From Caulobacter segnis ATCC 21756 (GTDB taxonomy: Bacteria; Pseudomonadota; Alphaproteobacteria; Caulobacterales; Caulobacteraceae), in assembly GCF_000092285.1 (NCBI RefSeq), contig NC_014100.1, forward strand, positions 2,356,001 to 2,420,000: a stretch of 64,000 nucleotides of DNA. The letters are read 5' to 3'. A program made the position numbers and the translations under genes. How positions within the stretch are numbered: position 1 is the first letter of the stretch; every line of letters starts with the position of its first letter. The notes under the pieces were generated by a model. That model did no database searches and was not told the origin of the DNA. It worked only from the letters and a program-made list of their open reading frames with translations. Of this stretch, positions 16,970 through 26,824 are shown one piece after another.

Positions 16970-19693
16970 ATGTCGAAGAAGATGCTGATCGACGCAGCAC
17001 ACGCCGAAGAGACGCGTGTGGTCGTCGTGGACGGAACCCGGGTTGAAGAGTTCGATTTCGAGAGCCAGACCCGCAAACAGCTTCGTGGAAATATCTATCT
17101 CGCCAAGGTGACCCGCGTCGAACCCAGCCTTCAGGCCGCGTTCGTCGAATATGGTGGTAATCGCCACGGGTTCCTGGCGTTCAACGAAATCCACCCCGAC
17201 TACTACCAGATCCCGGTCGCCGACCGTGAAGCGCTGATGCGCGACGATTCCGGCGATGACGAGGACGACACCCCGATCTCGCGTCGCGCCACGGGCGGCG
17301 ACGACGAGGACGACGTCAACGGCGAAGACACCGCGATCGACGACGATGAAGACGACGTCGAAGAAGAGCTGGCGCGCCGCAAGCGCCGGCTGATGCGCAA
17401 GTACAAGATCCAGGAAGTGATCCGCCGCCGGCAGATCATGCTGGTCCAGGTCGTCAAGGAAGAGCGCGGCAACAAGGGCGCGGCCCTGACCACCTACCTC
17501 TCCCTGGCCGGCCGCTACGGCGTCCTGATGCCCAACACCGCCCGCGGCGGCGGTATCAGCCGCAAGATCACGGCGGTCACCGACCGCAAGCGCTTGAAGA
17601 GCGTCGTCCAGAGCCTGGACGTGCCGCAGGGCATGGGCCTGATCGTCCGTACGGCCGGCGCCAAGCGCACCAAGGCCGAGATCAAGCGCGACTACGAATA
17701 TCTGCTGCGTCTCTGGGAGAACATCCGCGAGAACACGCTGCACTCGATCGCGCCGGCGCTGATCTACGAGGAGGAAGACCTCGTCAAGCGCGCCATCCGC
17801 GACATGTACGACAAGGACCTGGACGGCATCTGGGTCGAGGGCGACGCCGGCTACAAGGAAGCGCGCGACTTCATGCGCATGCTGATGCCGAGCCAGGCCA
17901 AGAAGGTCTTCAACTACCGCGACCCGACCCCGCTGTTCGTGAAGAACAAGATCGAGGACCATCTGGCCCAGATCTATTCGCCGGTCGTGCCGCTGCGCTC
18001 CGGCGGCTATCTGGTGATCAACCAGACCGAAGCCCTGGTCGCGATCGACGTCAACTCGGGCAAGGCCACGCGCGAGCGCAACATCGAGGCCACGGCCCTC
18101 AAGACCAATTGCGAGGCCGCCGAGGAAGCCGCCCGCCAGCTGCGCCTGCGCGACCTGGCCGGCCTGATCGTCATCGACTTCATCGACATGGATGAAGCCA
18201 AGAACAACCGCACGGTCGAGAAGGTCCTCAAGGACGCCCTCAAGGACGACCGCGCGCGCATCCAGATGGGCAAGATCTCGGGCTTTGGCCTGATGGAGAT
18301 CAGCCGCCAGCGCCGCCGCACCGGCGTGCTGGAAGGCACCACCCACGTCTGCGAACACTGCGAAGGCACCGGCCGCGTCCGTTCGGTCGAGTCCAGCGCC
18401 CTGGCCGCCCTGCGCGCGGTCGAGGTCGAGGCCCTGAAGGGCTCGGGCAGCGTGATCCTGAAGGTCTCGCGCTCGGTCGGCCTCTATATCCTGAACGAAA
18501 AGCGCGCCTACCTGCAGCGGCTGCTGGAGACGCACGGCCTGTTCGTGACCGTCGTGGTCGACGACAGCCTGCACGCGGCCGACCAGGAGATCGAGCGCAC
18601 CGAACTTGGCGAACGCATCGCCGTCGCGCCGGCGCCCTATGTCGATGAAGACGACGACTTCGACTACGCCGCCTTCGACGACGAGGCCGAGGAAGACGAC
18701 GAAGAAGTCCTCGAGGACGAGGACGACATCGAGCGCGAAGACACCGACGACGACGACGCCTCCGCCCGCAAGCAGGCGCGCGAAGACGATCGTGGCGACC
18801 GCAAGGGCCGCCGCCGCCGTGATCGCCGTCGCGGCCGTCGCGACGAGCGCGAAACCGAGACCGAAATCGAGGCTGACAGCGAAGGCGACGAGGAAGACGC
18901 CGACGCCGACGACCGCGCCGAGTTCGGCGACGAGGACGAGGACGCCCGCCGCCGTCGCCGCCGTCGCGGCCGTCGTGGCGGCCGTCGTGGCGGTCGCGAA
19001 GACGGCGATCGTCCGACCGACGCCTTCGTCTGGATCCGTCCCCGCGTCCCGTTCGGCGAGAACGTGTTCACCTGGCACGACCCGGCAGCCCTGGTCGGCG
19101 GCAACGGCGGTAACGGCGGCGAAGGTCGCCGCCCGGCGCCGGAAGCGCGCGCCGAGGCCCCGGCCGAGCGTCCGGAACGCGCCGAGCGCGAGGAGCGTCC
19201 CGCCCGCGAGCGTGGCCGTCGCGGTCGTGACCGCGGCCGTCGCAATCGCGACGAGGCCCCGGTCGCCGACGCGGCCGTGGCCGAGGCCGCCGCGCCCGCC
19301 GAGATGATCGCCGCCGCCGAGCCGGCCGAACCGTTCGAAGCGCCGATCCTGGCTCCGCCGGTGATCTCCGCGCCTCCGGCCGATGTCTGGGTCGAGTTGC
19401 CGGAAGTCGAGGAAGCGCCGAAGAAGCCCAAGCGCGTGCGTTCGCGCGGCAAGAAGCCCGCCGCCGACGTCGCCGAAACGGCGGACGCCGTGGCCGAAGC
19501 CGTCACCGAATCGGTGGCGATCGTTCCGCCCGAGCCGGAACCCGAGGCCGCCCCGGTCGTCGAAGCCGCGCCCGAGCCCGCGCCGGAACCGGAGATCGCC
19601 GTCGAGGCGGCGCCCGCCGCTCCGGCCGAACCGGACCCGGCCGAGATCACCACGCCGCCCGAAAAGCCGCGCCGCGGCTGGTGGCGCCGGTAA
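16970..19693 (+). CDS. rne: Ribonuclease E, scaffold of the RNA degradosome
   Basis: The endonuclease that starts mRNA decay and matures rRNA and tRNA. The ATG at 16970 (MSKKMLIDAAHAEETR) gives 907 residues. The S1 domain carries an acidic insertion of Asp/Glu runs (about 91-137), typical of alphaproteobacteria. The DNase I-like catalytic region has ALVAIDVNSGKA (about 355), and the Zn-link Cys pair is CEHCEGTGR (about 461). The C-terminal half is disordered, with alternating Asp/Glu blocks, Arg blocks such as GRRGGRRGGR, and Ala/Pro/Glu runs, which binds RNA and partner proteins. The last residues, PRRGWWRR, are the PNPase-binding peptide known in Caulobacter. Autoregulation through the long leader is likely. 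Confidence 0.97.
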   Translation: MSKKMLIDAAHAEETRVVVVDGTRVEEFDFESQTRKQLRGNIYLAKVTRVEPSLQAAFVEYGGNRHGFLAFNEIHPDYYQIPVADREALMRDDSGDDEDDTPISRRATGGDDEDDVNGEDTAIDDDEDDVEEELARRKRRLMRKYKIQEVIRRRQIMLVQVVKEERGNKGAALTTYLSLAGRYGVLMPNTARGGGISRKITAVTDRKRLKSVVQSLDVPQGMGLIVRTAGAKRTKAEIKRDYEYLLRLWENIRENTLHSIAPALIYEEEDLVKRAIRDMYDKDLDGIWVEGDAGYKEARDFMRMLMPSQAKKVFNYRDPTPLFVKNKIEDHLAQIYSPVVPLRSGGYLVINQTEALVAIDVNSGKATRERNIEATALKTNCEAAEEAARQLRLRDLAGLIVIDFIDMDEAKNNRTVEKVLKDALKDDRARIQMGKISGFGLMEISRQRRRTGVLEGTTHVCEHCEGTGRVRSVESSALAALRAVEVEALKGSGSVILKVSRSVGLYILNEKRAYLQRLLETHGLFVTVVVDDSLHAADQEIERTELGERIAVAPAPYVDEDDDFDYAAFDDEAEEDDEEVLEDEDDIEREDTDDDDASARKQAREDDRGDRKGRRRRDRRRGRRDERETETEIEADSEGDEEDADADDRAEFGDEDEDARRRRRRRGRRGGRRGGREDGDRPTDAFVWIRPRVPFGENVFTWHDPAALVGGNGGNGGEGRRPAPEARAEAPAERPERAEREERPARERGRRGRDRGRRNRDEAPVADAAVAEAAAPAEMIAAAEPAEPFEAPILAPPVISAPPADVWVELPEVEEAPKKPKRVRSRGKKPAADVAETADAVAEAVTESVAIVPPEPEPEAAPVVEAAPEPAPEPEIAVEAAPAAPAEPDPAEITTPPEKPRRGWWRR

Positions 19694-19706
19694 TCGAGCC
19701 GATCAC

Positions 19707-19736
19707 GGCCCGCGCTTTCTGACCGAAGCGCGGGCC
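19707..19736. terminator. Perfect hairpin downstream of rne
   Basis: GGCCCGCGCTT and AAGCGCGGGCC form an 11-bp stem around an 8-base loop, 13 bases after the rne stop. No T run follows, so it may be an mRNA 3' stabiliser or a weak terminator. Confidence 0.6.
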
Positions 19737-19834
19737 GAAATCGTCGCGGGGACCGGCATGGCCCTTGTTCCCTCGCGCCGATGATCCAAGTTAGACTGGT
19801 CGGGTTCGCGGGGGCGCGATCTGGAGATCATTCG

Positions 19835-21271
19835 ATGACCTCGCGTCGAGGGCATGCCGGAAAACGCCAAGCTGGGCGTGGTTTGATCGTTGCGCTGTCG
19901 GCGCTGTCGATCATTGCGTCTGGCGTTTCGGTCCCCCAGGTCGCCCTCGCCCAGGACGGCGCCCCCTCCCTGATCCGGGACACCGAGATCGAGGAAATCC
20001 TGCATGAGGACGCCGATCCGATCTTCGCGGCGGCGGGACTGGACCCCAAGAACGTCCGGATTCTGATCGTCGGCGACAAGAGCCTCAACGCCTTCGCCAC
20101 CCAGGGCCTGCAGATGGGCCTGAACACCGGCCTGATCCTGCAGACCGAGAACCCCAATCAGCTGCGCGGCGTCATCGCCCACGAAACCGGACACTTGGCC
20201 GGCGGCCACCCCATCCGTTCGGACGAGATGATGCGCGCCGGCCTCAAGCCCATGATCCTGACCATGGGCCTCGGCATCCTGGCGGCCCTGGCCGGCTCGC
20301 CCGACGGCGGCGCGGCGCTGATCGCCAACTCGCAATTCGCCGGCGCCCTGGGCGCTCTGGGCTATAGCCGCGAGCAGGAATCGCGCGCCGACCAGGCTGG
20401 CGCGGGCTTCCTGGAGGCCACGGGCCAGTCGGGTCGCGGCCTCGTCGAGTTCTTCGACAACTTCCGCTACCAGGAGGTCTTCGATCAAGCGCGTCGGTAC
20501 GCCTACTTCCGCAGCCACCCGCTGTCGTCGGAACGGATCGAGGTGCTGCGCAGCCGCGTCGAGCGCCAACCGCACTACAGCGCCGTCGACACGCCCGAGG
20601 ACCTGGCCCAGCACGAGGTCATGAAGGCCAAGCTGGAAGGCTTCATCAACCCGCAGGTGGCGTTGATGAAGTACAAGGAGACCGACGCCAGCTTCCCGGC
20701 CCGCTACGCGCGCGCCATCGCCTACTATCAGATGAAGGACCCCGACCGGTCGCTGAAGCTGATCGACGCCCTGATCGCCGACCACCCGGACAACCCCTAT
20801 CTCTGGGAGCTGAAGGGTCAGGTGCTGTTCGAGTTCAATCGCATCACCCTGGCCGAGGAGCCCCAGCGCAAGTCGGTCCAGCTGAAGCCGGATGCGGCCC
20901 TGCTGCGCGTCAATCTGGGCCAAACCCTGATCAGCCTCGACGATCCCGCCAAGGTCGAGGAAGGCGTCAAGGAACTGAAGCGCAGCCTGCTGAACGAACC
21001 GGACAACACCGTGGCCTGGCGCTTGCTGGCCCAGGCCTACGACAAGCAGAAGAAAGACGGCGAGGCGCGTCTGGCCACGGCCGAACAGTATTTCTCGCTC
21101 GGCGCGGTGCGCGAGGCCCGGGTCTTCGCCATGCGCGCTCGCGAGCTGCTGCCCAAGGACACGCCCGACTGGCGCCGCGCCACCGACATCGTCCTGGCGT
21201 CCCGCCCCTCCAACCAGGATCTGAAGGACCTGGCCAAGGATGGGGCCATGCAATCCAATCTCGGCCGATAA
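19835..21271 (+). CDS. BepA-like M48 zinc protease with TPR repeats, periplasmic
   Basis: A 478-residue periplasmic protein likely to work in outer-membrane protein quality control, as BepA does in E. coli. An N-terminal signal peptide (about 15-40, ending near ALAQ) is followed by an M48 domain with HETGH at 116-120 and the third ligand Glu in YSREQESRADQAG (about 200). The C-terminal half consists of TPR-like helical repeats (for example RYARAIAYYQMKDPDRSLKLIDAL and TVAWRLLAQAYDKQ). The ATG at 19835 is preferred since it starts the signal peptide; an in-frame upstream ATG adds 18 residues. It is followed closely by a thioredoxin-fold lipoprotein gene on the same strand. Confidence 0.88.
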   Translation: MTSRRGHAGKRQAGRGLIVALSALSIIASGVSVPQVALAQDGAPSLIRDTEIEEILHEDADPIFAAAGLDPKNVRILIVGDKSLNAFATQGLQMGLNTGLILQTENPNQLRGVIAHETGHLAGGHPIRSDEMMRAGLKPMILTMGLGILAALAGSPDGGAALIANSQFAGALGALGYSREQESRADQAGAGFLEATGQSGRGLVEFFDNFRYQEVFDQARRYAYFRSHPLSSERIEVLRSRVERQPHYSAVDTPEDLAQHEVMKAKLEGFINPQVALMKYKETDASFPARYARAIAYYQMKDPDRSLKLIDALIADHPDNPYLWELKGQVLFEFNRITLAEEPQRKSVQLKPDAALLRVNLGQTLISLDDPAKVEEGVKELKRSLLNEPDNTVAWRLLAQAYDKQKKDGEARLATAEQYFSLGAVREARVFAMRARELLPKDTPDWRRATDIVLASRPSNQDLKDLAKDGAMQSNLGR

Positions 21272-21299
21272 TCGGCCCTCTCTTGAGTTCGAGACCTCT

Positions 21300-22040
21300 A
21301 TGACCTTGCTTCGTCGCGCCGCGACCCTCGCCCTGCCCCTGGCCGTCTCGGGCCTCGTCCTTGCCGGCTGCGACCAGGCCAAGCCCGACAAGGCGTTCGG
21401 CGAAAAGGTCCGCGCCTACCTGCTCGAGCACCCCGAGGTGCTGATGGAGGTCAGTCAGAAGCTGCAGGAAAAGCAGGCCAACCAGCAGGCTGTCTCGGCC
21501 CAGAAGGCCATCGGCCAGTATCGCCAGGCCATCGAACGCGACCCGCGCGACGTCGTGATCAATCCGGCGGGGACGATCACGGTCACCGAGTTCTTCGACT
21601 ACCGATGCGGCTATTGCCGCCACGCCGCGCCCGAGATCGTCGAGCTGGTCCAGAAGAACCCGGACATCCGGCTGGTGCTGAAGGACTTCGTGATCTTCGG
21701 CCGCGACAGCGAAGCGGCCGCGCGCCTGATGCTGGGCGCCAAGGACCAGGGCAAGAGCCTTGATCTCTACAAGGCGCTGATGGCCGAGAACGCCCTGGAC
21801 GCCGCCGGGGCGCTGCGCATCGCCAAGGGCCTTGGGATCGACCTCGACAAGGCCAAGGCGGCGGGTGAAAGCGAAGCTGTGACCCAACACCTGGCCGACA
21901 CCGAAGCGCTGGCCAAGACCCTGGCCTTGCAAGGCACGCCGGCCTTCGTCGTCGGCGACACCCTGATCCCGGGCGCCGACATCAACGCCCTGAAGCTGGC
22001 GATCGAGCAGACCCGCGCCAGCAAGGTGAAGGCGGGCTAA
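21300..22040 (+). CDS. DsbA-family thiol oxidoreductase, lipoprotein with ScsC-like N-terminal segment
   Basis: A 246-residue thioredoxin-fold protein. The N-terminus has a lipobox (SGLVLAGC) putting the lipid-bearing Cys at 24, so it is probably membrane-bound in the periplasm. A helical segment (FGEKVRAYLLEHPEVLMEV, about 33-51) resembles the ScsC/Com1 N-terminal oligomerisation part. The active site is CGYC (Cys103, Cys106) in FFDYRCGYCRHAAPE, and the cis-proline is in LQGTPAFVVGDTLIPG. Members of this group act as disulfide isomerases or oxidases. It begins 28 bases after the M48 protease gene and is probably co-transcribed with it. Confidence 0.88.
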   Translation: MTLLRRAATLALPLAVSGLVLAGCDQAKPDKAFGEKVRAYLLEHPEVLMEVSQKLQEKQANQQAVSAQKAIGQYRQAIERDPRDVVINPAGTITVTEFFDYRCGYCRHAAPEIVELVQKNPDIRLVLKDFVIFGRDSEAAARLMLGAKDQGKSLDLYKALMAENALDAAGALRIAKGLGIDLDKAKAAGESEAVTQHLADTEALAKTLALQGTPAFVVGDTLIPGADINALKLAIEQTRASKVKAG

Positions 22041-22043
22041 CCG

Positions 22044-22853
22044 CTAGATCAGCCCCGCCAGCGGCGAGCTGGGATCGGCGTAGAGGCGCTTCTGCATCCG
22101 GCCGGCTAGATAGGCTTCGCGGCCGGCGATGACGGCGTGCTTCATCGCCTTGGCCATGCGGATCGGGTCCTTGGCCTCGGCGATGGCGGTGTTCATCAGG
22201 ATGGCGTCGCAGCCCAGCTCCATGCCGATCGCCGCGTCCGAGGCCGTGCCGACGCCGGCGTCGACCAGCACGGGCACCTTGGCGTTCTCGACGATGATCC
22301 GCAGGTTGACGCGGTTCTGGATGCCCAAGCCCGAGCCGATCGGCGCGCCCAGCGGCATGATCGCCACCGCCCCCGCCTCTTCCAGCTTGCGCGCATAGAC
22401 CGGGTCGTCCGAGCAGTAGACCATCACCTGGAAGCCGTCGGCGACCAGCAGCTTCAGCGAGCGCAGCGTCTCTTCCATGTCCGGGAACAGGGTCTTGGGG
22501 TCGCTGAGGACCTCCAGCTTGACCAGATCCCAGCCGCCGGCCTCGCGGGCCAGGCGCAGCGTGCGCACGGCGTCCTCGCCGGTGAAGCAGCCGGCGGTGT
22601 TGGGAAGATAGGTGAACTCGCTGGGCTTCACATAGTCGACCAGCAACGGCTGAGTGGGATCGGTGAGGTTCACGCGGCGCACGGCCACGGTGACGATCTC
22701 GGCCCCGGCCGCGCGGGCGGCGGCGGCGTTGGTCGCATAGTCCTTGTACTTGCCCGTGCCGACGATCAGGCGCGAGCGGAAGGTGCGGCCGGCGACGGTC
22801 CAGGTTTCTTCGGTGTCAGCGGCGACGGCGTCGGGGGAAACATGCGCGTTCAT
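22044..22853 (-). CDS. thiG: Thiazole synthase ThiG
   Basis: Makes the thiazole phosphate moiety of thiamine from 1-deoxyxylulose 5-phosphate, dehydroglycine or iminoacetate and the ThiS thiocarboxylate. The 269 residues fit the family and form a TIM barrel. Typical motifs are [10 protein letters not shown] near residue 27, [51 protein letters not shown] and [12 protein letters not shown] with the phosphate-binding loop. It is second in a minus-strand pair after thiS. The dxr product made elsewhere in this window shares the precursor. Confidence 0.96.
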   Translation of the reverse strand: MNAHVSPDAVAADTEETWTVAGRTFRSRLIVGTGKYKDYATNAAAARAAGAEIVTVAVRRVNLTDPTQPLLVDYVKPSEFTYLPNTAGCFTGEDAVRTLRLAREAGGWDLVKLEVLSDPKTLFPDMEETLRSLKLLVADGFQVMVYCSDDPVYARKLEEAGAVAIMPLGAPIGSGLGIQNRVNLRIIVENAKVPVLVDAGVGTASDAAIGMELGCDAILMNTAIAEAKDPIRMAKAMKHAVIAGREAYLAGRMQKRLYADPSSPLAGLI

Positions 22854-22898
22854 AGGGCTGGTTTACGCCCCGTCAGCCGGCGTTTCAAATACGCAGGA

Positions 22899-23099
22899 TC
22901 AACCGCCGCCGATAAAAGTGACGATCTCGATGCGGTCGCCGTCAGCCAGAGCCGTGTCGGCGTAGGTGGAACGCGGGGCGATCTCGAGGTTGCGCTCGAC
23001 CGCCACCTTGCGGGCGTCCAGGCCCAGCGACGCCACCAGATCGGCGATCGTCACCACCCCGGCCACGTCCCGTTCTTCCCCGTTCAACAAAAGCCTCAT
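22899..23099 (-). CDS. thiS: Sulfur carrier protein ThiS
   Basis: A 66-residue ubiquitin-like carrier that brings sulfur to ThiG as a C-terminal thiocarboxylate. The protein starts MRLLLNGEERDV at ATG 23099, directly behind a strong GGAGGTGA site, and ends IVTFIGGG; thiocarboxylation needs the GG end, which is present with one extra Gly. A larger in-frame opening upstream has no conserved content. It precedes thiG by 45 bases. No TPP riboswitch can be recognised in the 79 bases between thiS and the divergent aroQ. Confidence 0.93.
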   Translation of the reverse strand: MRLLLNGEERDVAGVVTIADLVASLGLDARKVAVERNLEIAPRSTYADTALADGDRIEIVTFIGGG

Positions 23100-23178
23100 T
23101 TCACCTCCGAAGCGAGCCCTGCTTGTGACCTGAGGGAACCGGCTATACAAGACCTCCCGGAATCGACGGCGGAGCCGC

Positions 23179-23619
23179 ATGGTAAAACCGATCCACGTGC
23201 TGAGCGGCCCCAACCTCAACCTGTTGGGAACCCGCGAGCCCGAGATTTACGGCAAGGACACCCTCGACGATGTCCGGGCGCGCTGCGAGGCGCGGGCGGC
23301 TTCGCGTGGCGTTTCGGTGGTCTTCCGCCAGTCCAATCATGAGGGCGTGCTGATCGATTGGGTGCAAGAGGCGCGTCTGTCGGCCTCGGCGCTCATTCTC
23401 AATCCGGCTGGCTACGGCCACACCTCGATCGCGTTGCTGGACGCGCTCAAGACCTTGAGCATCCCAGTGATCGAGTGCCATCTGTCCAACCCGGCGGCGA
23501 GGGAGGAATTCCGCCGCCATACCTATGTGTCGCTGGCGGCCACGGGGATCGTCTCCGGGTTCGGCGCGGCGAGCTATGAATTGGCGATCGAGGCCGCTTT
23601 CGGCCTGATCGGCGTTTAA
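23179..23619 (+). CDS. aroQ: Type II 3-dehydroquinate dehydratase
   Basis: Third step of the shikimate pathway, feeding the trp genes found further right in this window. The 146 residues are typical. Active-site residues are visible in [16 protein letters not shown] (Asn12 and Tyr near 24), [12 protein letters not shown] (Asn and His near 80), and [20 protein letters not shown] (His and Arg near 100-115). The enzyme is a cytoplasmic dodecamer in the family. It is divergent from thiS and lies just before accB-accC, an arrangement common in many bacteria. Confidence 0.97.
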   Translation: MVKPIHVLSGPNLNLLGTREPEIYGKDTLDDVRARCEARAASRGVSVVFRQSNHEGVLIDWVQEARLSASALILNPAGYGHTSIALLDALKTLSIPVIECHLSNPAAREEFRRHTYVSLAATGIVSGFGAASYELAIEAAFGLIGV

Positions 23620-23683
23620 CGAGAACCTCGCCCCAGCGCTTTTCCGCGGCGCGCGGCGTTTCAGAACAACAAGGTAAGCTTCC

Positions 23684-24196
23684 ATGTCGAACCCCAAGGC
23701 CCCCGCCGATCCGGTCGAAGCTCCGGCCATCGACGCCCGTCTGGTCCGCAAGATCGCGGACATCCTGAAGGACACGGGCCTGTCCGAGATCGAAGTCGAG
23801 CATGCCGGCTTGAAAATCCGCGTCGCCCGTGAACTGACGGCCGCGCCGATCAACTACGTCCAGGCGACGGCCCCCGCCTATGCCCCGGCGCCCGCCGCCG
23901 CGCCCGCCCCCGCCGCGCCCGCTCCGGCGGCCGAAGCGGCTCCGGCGCCCGCCGCCACGCGCGGCGACGCGGTGAAGTCGCCAATGGTCGGCACCGCCTA
24001 CCTGTCGCCCCAGCCGGGCGCCGATGCGTTCGTGAAGGTCGGCGACACCGTCGCGGCCGGTCAGACCCTGCTGATCGTCGAAGCCATGAAGACCATGAAC
24101 CCGATCTCGGCCCCCAAGGCCGGCAAGATCGTCGAGATCCTGGTCACCGACGCGCAGCCCGTCGAGTTCGGCGAGCCGCTCGTCGTCATCGAGTAA
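23684..24196 (+). CDS. accB: Biotin carboxyl carrier protein of acetyl-CoA carboxylase
   Basis: Carries biotin between the two half-reactions that make malonyl-CoA for fatty-acid synthesis. The 170-residue protein has an N-terminal region (about 1-60), an Ala/Pro-rich flexible linker (about 62-95) and the biotinyl domain with the target Lys in [12 protein letters not shown]. It is directly followed by accC after 5 bases, so the two are co-transcribed and probably made together. The order aroQ-accB-accC supports the call. Confidence 0.97.
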   Translation: MSNPKAPADPVEAPAIDARLVRKIADILKDTGLSEIEVEHAGLKIRVARELTAAPINYVQATAPAYAPAPAAAPAPAAPAPAAEAAPAPAATRGDAVKSPMVGTAYLSPQPGADAFVKVGDTVAAGQTLLIVEAMKTMNPISAPKAGKIVEILVTDAQPVEFGEPLVVIE

Positions 24197-24201
24197 CGCG
24201 C

Positions 24202-25548
24202 ATGTTCGACAAGATCCTGATCGCGAACCGGGGCGAGATCGCGCTCCGGGTTCACCGTGCCTGCAAGGAAATGGGCATCGCAACGGTGGCCGTGCACTCC
24301 GAGGCTGACCGCAACTCCATGTGGGTGCGCCTGGCTGACGAGAGCGTCTGCATCGGCCCGGCTCCCGCCGCCAAGAGCTATCTGAACATCCCGTCGATCA
24401 TCGCGGCCGCAGAAATCACCGGCGCCCAGGCGATCCACCCGGGCTATGGCTTCCTGTCCGAGAACGCCCGCTTCGCCGAGATCGTCGGCGCGCACGGCTT
24501 CACCTTCATCGGTCCGAAGCCCGAGCACATCCGGATGATGGGCGACAAGATCACCGCCAAGCAGGCCGTGAAGGACGCCGGCATCCCGGTCGTTCCTGGC
24601 TCGGACGGCGGCGTCTCGACCGAGGAAGAGGCCTTCGAGGCCGCCGAGAAGATCGGCTTCCCCGTGCTGATCAAGGCCGCCGCCGGCGGCGGCGGTCGCG
24701 GCATGAAGGTCGCCCAAACGCGCGAGGACCTGGCCGAAGCGGTCTCGACCGCCCGCGCCGAGGCTCGCGCCGCGTTCGGCGACGACACGGTCTACATGGA
24801 GCGCTACCTCCAGAAGCCGCGCCACATCGAGCTGCAGGTGATCGCCGACAGCCATGGCAACGTGGTGCACCTGGGCGAACGCGACTGCTCGCTGCAGCGT
24901 CGTCACCAGAAGGTGCTGGAAGAGGCCCCCTCGCCGGCCCTGTCGGCGGAGGGCCGCGCCAAGATCGGCAAGGTCGTGGTCGATGCGGTCAAGGCCATCG
25001 GCTATCTGGGCGTCGGGACCATCGAGTTCCTGTGGGAGAACGGCGAGTTCTTCTTCATCGAGATGAACACCCGCCTGCAGGTCGAACACCCGGTCACCGA
25101 AGCCATCACCGGCATCGATCTGGTGCGCGAACAGATCCGCATCGCCGCGGGCTTGCCGCTGTCGTTCACCCAGGAAGACGTGGTCTTCGAAGGCCACGCC
25201 ATCGAATGCCGGATCAACGCCGAGAACGCGCGGACCTTCACGCCTTCGCCGGGCGTGATCACCGACTTCCACGCCCCTGGCGGCCTGGGCGTTCGCCTGG
25301 ATTCGGCGATCTACACCGGTTATGCGATCCCGCCCTACTACGACAGCCTGATCGGCAAGCTGATCGTCCATGGCCGCGATCGCGCCGAGTGCATCGCTCG
25401 TCTCAAGCGCTGCCTTGGCGAGATGGTGGTCGGCGGCGTCGAGACGACGATCCCGCTGTTCCAGGATCTCCTGGTCCAGTCCGACATCCTGGCCGGCGAC
25501 TACGACATCCACTGGCTGGAGCGCTGGATTAAAGCCCAGGAAGCCTAA
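24202..25548 (+). CDS. accC: Biotin carboxylase AccC
   Basis: Carboxylates the biotin of AccB with bicarbonate and ATP. The 448 residues have the ATP-grasp layout: N-terminal [16 protein letters not shown], the Gly-rich [12 protein letters not shown] lid near 160, [23 protein letters not shown], the metal-binding [17 protein letters not shown] near 285 with the catalytic Arg, and the C-terminal [15 protein letters not shown]. It is encoded right after accB. The following gene, aat, begins 13 bases downstream and may be on the same transcript. Confidence 0.98.
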   Translation: MFDKILIANRGEIALRVHRACKEMGIATVAVHSEADRNSMWVRLADESVCIGPAPAAKSYLNIPSIIAAAEITGAQAIHPGYGFLSENARFAEIVGAHGFTFIGPKPEHIRMMGDKITAKQAVKDAGIPVVPGSDGGVSTEEEAFEAAEKIGFPVLIKAAAGGGGRGMKVAQTREDLAEAVSTARAEARAAFGDDTVYMERYLQKPRHIELQVIADSHGNVVHLGERDCSLQRRHQKVLEEAPSPALSAEGRAKIGKVVVDAVKAIGYLGVGTIEFLWENGEFFFIEMNTRLQVEHPVTEAITGIDLVREQIRIAAGLPLSFTQEDVVFEGHAIECRINAENARTFTPSPGVITDFHAPGGLGVRLDSAIYTGYAIPPYYDSLIGKLIVHGRDRAECIARLKRCLGEMVVGGVETTIPLFQDLLVQSDILAGDYDIHWLERWIKAQEA

Positions 25549-25561
25549 GGTCCGGGTGGCG

Positions 25562-26217
25562 ATGGAAGACGCCTTCACGGTCGACGACCTGATCGCCTGC
25601 TACGCGCGCGGCGTCTTCCCCATATGGCCGACGCCCGCGAGGACGAAAGCCTCTTCCTGATTGATCCCGAGCGGCGGGGCGTCCTGCCGCTCGGGGACTT
25701 CCACATCCCCAAGCGCCTGGCGCGCACGGTGCGCAACGGCCCTTACGAAGTCCGCATCGACACGGCCTTCGACGCGGTGATTGAGGGTTGCGCGGCCTCG
25801 AGACCCGGCCGCCAGGACACCTGGATCAACCACCCTATCCAACAGCTCTACGGGCAGCTCTACGCCCGCGGCCTGGCCCACAGCATCGAGACCTGGCTGG
25901 ACGGCGACCTCGTCGGCGGGCTTTACGGCGTGTCGCTAGGCGGCGCGTTCTTCGGCGAGAGCATGTTCTCGACCGCGCGAGACGCCAGCAAGGTGGCGCT
26001 GGTGCATCTGGTCGCGCGGCTGATCGCCGGCGGCTACCAGCTTCTGGACACCCAGTTCCTGACCGATCACCTGACGCAGTTCGGGACGGTCGAGATCAGC
26101 CGCGCCGACTATCGCCGGCGTTTGGCCAAGGCCCTGACGGTCCACGGCGACTTCTACGGCTTGGCGGGCGGCGCGACTGGGATCGACTGCTTGCAGGCGA
26201 TCAGCCAGGCGTCATAG
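25562..26217 (+). pseudogene. aat: Leucyl/phenylalanyl-tRNA-protein transferase, split by a 2-base frameshift
   Basis: Aat adds Leu or Phe to N-terminal Arg or Lys, marking proteins for ClpS/ClpAP degradation. The 5' part (ATG 25562, [20 protein letters not shown]) is in one frame and the rest ([19 protein letters not shown]... to 26217) in another. The junction reads CCC-ATATGGCC at 25619-25629; removing one AT gives CCC-ATG-GCC and a continuous 217-residue protein of normal length. The C-terminal part has [22 protein letters not shown] and [19 protein letters not shown], classical Aat motifs. Either the gene is broken in this strain, or this is a sequencing error; an internal start at 25624 would lose the first 20 residues and has no ribosome-binding site. 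Confidence 0.88.
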
Positions 26218-26819
26218 ACCGGGTGCTCCAGCGGGTTCAGGCCCGGCGAGCTGGCGTACATCCACCCCTTGTAGATCTGCCGTCCGGGCGGCGCGGGACG
26301 GCCCGCCTGCGCCTTGGGCTGGGTGTCGACGATGACATAAGCCGTCGTCTCCGGCGCGATCTCGTCAGCGGCGGCGGTCTCGCAGGCGCGGACCGTGAAG
26401 ACCAGCGTCTTGTAGCGAATGGGCTGCCCGACCGGGACCTCGAACCGCATGGTCTCGGTGGTGACCTTGTCCAGCGCCTGGAGGATGGCGATGGCGTAAC
26501 GCTGGCGTTTGGCCGGCTCGGGCGGCTTGACCGGCACGGCGGGGGACGCGGGCTTGTCTGACGCAACGACGGCCGGAGCCGGCGCAGGCTGCGGACTGGC
26601 GGCGGCCGGCGCGGGCGCGGTCTGCGCGGACGGAGATGGACGGAGCTCAGGCGCTTGTTGAGCGCCCGCCGGACGTGCGGCGGGGGCGACAGGTGCTTGG
26701 GGCGCGGTCGGCGGCGTCTGAGCGGACTGAGGAGCCGCCTGACGCGCGAGCGCCGCGCCTGTCCCGGCCAGACCGGCCAGCACCGCGGCGGCGGCGATCC
26801 AGGACGCCCGGCGGGACAT
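26154..26819 (-). CDS. DUF2155 protein, exported, Pro/Ala-rich
   Basis: A 221-residue protein with a signal peptide ([24 protein letters not shown]...), a long Pro/Ala/Gln-rich stretch (about 27-110) and a C-terminal DUF2155 domain (about 113-212). The domain has [20 protein letters not shown], the Cys-containing [11 protein letters not shown], and [27 protein letters not shown]. The two Cys may pair. Function is unknown, but in alphaproteobacteria the domain is often next to the NDUFA12 gene, as here, with 5 bases between them. The 3' end overlaps the convergent aat by 64 bases. Confidence 0.85.
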   Translation of the reverse strand: MSRRASWIAAAAVLAGLAGTGAALARQAAPQSAQTPPTAPQAPVAPAARPAGAQQAPELRPSPSAQTAPAPAAASPQPAPAPAVVASDKPASPAVPVKPPEPAKRQRYAIAILQALDKVTTETMRFEVPVGQPIRYKTLVFTVRACETAAADEIAPETTAYVIVDTQPKAQAGRPAPPGRQIYKGWMYASSPGLNPLEHPVYDAWLIACKQSIPVAPPAKP

Positions 26820-26824
26820 CCGTC

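Noticed and set aside
16967..19078. A 703-codon frame opposite rne
   Set aside because: Its hydrophobic Val/Phe-rich runs are the complement of the Asp/Glu and Arg blocks of RNase E.
23100..23178. Possible TPP riboswitch ahead of thiS-thiG
   Set aside because: The stretch is too short and has no CUGAGA...ACCC and CCUGAU...GCCAGCG core.
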